Source: Nitrospinota bacterium
GTDB lineage: Bacteria; UBA8248; JACPRG01
Length of the DNA: 6,767 nucleotides
Assembly (NCBI GenBank): GCA_030740135.1
Contig: JASLXW010000225.1
Span: 1 to 6,767 of the forward strand
Direction of reading: 5' to 3'
The notes under the pieces were generated by a model. The model searched no databases, had not been told where the DNA came from, and saw only the letters and a list, made by a program, of their open reading frames with translations. Positions 6,588-6,767 of this stretch are shown here, one piece after another. The stretch's first letter is position 1; each line of letters opens with the position of its first letter. Position numbers and translations under genes: made by a program.

Positions 6588-6767
6588 TGACCTGCCCCCT
6601 AAAGTTGTACCACTTTTTAAGTTAGTCTTTGCTCCTCGATATCCGAAAGTGTAGGGATGCCCGGCGGCAGTGGTTCGATGGCCACCGGTACCGGCGGCCG
6701 GTAGCCCAAGGCACTACGGGGCCTTACCCGGTTGTAGAGCTGTCGCCATCTCTCCACCAACACCTTG
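6588..6767 (-). mobile_element. Transposase-distal end of an IS3-like insertion sequence, cut by the window edge
   Basis: A transposase C-terminus runs leftward from the edge and stops at 6617. About 27 bp further, TGACCTGCCCCCT begins at 6588, with the TG...CA outer dinucleotide and C-rich start usual for terminal inverted repeats of IS3-family elements. I therefore place the element end at 6588. The other end, the matching inverted repeat and the target duplication lie outside the window, so the exact boundary is inference. Confidence 0.6.
6617..6767 (-). CDS. IS3-family transposase (OrfB, DDE integrase type), C-terminal fragment
   Basis: Only the last 49 codons are visible, ending in TAA at 6617-6619; the 5' part lies past the right edge. 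The visible protein has the typical end of IS3-family OrfB: WRQLYNRVRPRSALGYRPP, equivalent to the WR..YN..RPH.ALGYRPP signature after the catalytic Glu of the integrase core. A Pro-rich tail follows. The catalytic DDE residues are not in view, so activity cannot be judged. It reads towards the permease gene, tail to tail. This stretch is too short to appear as a long open frame but the motif is clear. Confidence 0.85.
   Translation of the reverse strand, partial: KVLVERWRQLYNRVRPRSALGYRPPVPVAIEPLPPGIPTLSDIEEQRLT

Overview
The window is GC-rich bacterial DNA with dense, tightly spaced genes. All protein-coding content is of ordinary bacterial type. The gene set (an endonuclease-type MutL, a solitary DpnM-like Dam methylase, MazG, an IMP dehydrogenase with CBS domains, and a DMT transporter) fits a high-GC Gram-negative-like lineage such as a deltaproteobacterial or related phylum. 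The sequence alone does not fix the taxon.

Layout: a divergent intergenic region at about 4478-4726, strikingly AT-rich against its surroundings, separates two units. Leftward on the minus strand run mutL (4477 to 2501), a DNA adenine methylase (2504 to 1614) and guaB (1588 to 80). mutL and dam overlap by ATGA; dam and guaB are 25 bp apart. A possible further gene starts at position 46 and runs off the left edge. Rightward on the plus strand run mazG (4727-5530) and an EamA/DMT-family permease (5527-6450), overlapping by GTGA. After about 140 bp with no recognisable gene, the right edge holds the end of an IS3-type insertion sequence with the last 49 codons of its transposase on the minus strand.

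Functionally, the two divergent units join mismatch repair (MutL), GATC-type adenine methylation (Dam), nucleotide pool cleaning (MazG) and guanine nucleotide synthesis (GuaB). It reads as a genome-maintenance and nucleotide-metabolism neighbourhood. A shared regulatory logic is inference only.

The less ordinary points are: translational coupling of a Dam methylase to a MutL that carries the endonuclease motifs; a 12-C tract inside mazG and an 11-C (G on the coding strand) tract in the guaB leader, both of a length prone to slippage; a low-complexity insertion in the IMPDH flap containing a perfect 12-bp tandem duplication; and degenerate 40-bp-spaced repeats carrying TATAAT boxes in the divergent promoter region. 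I saw no CRISPR array, tRNA, rRNA, phage module or clearly new multi-gene system.
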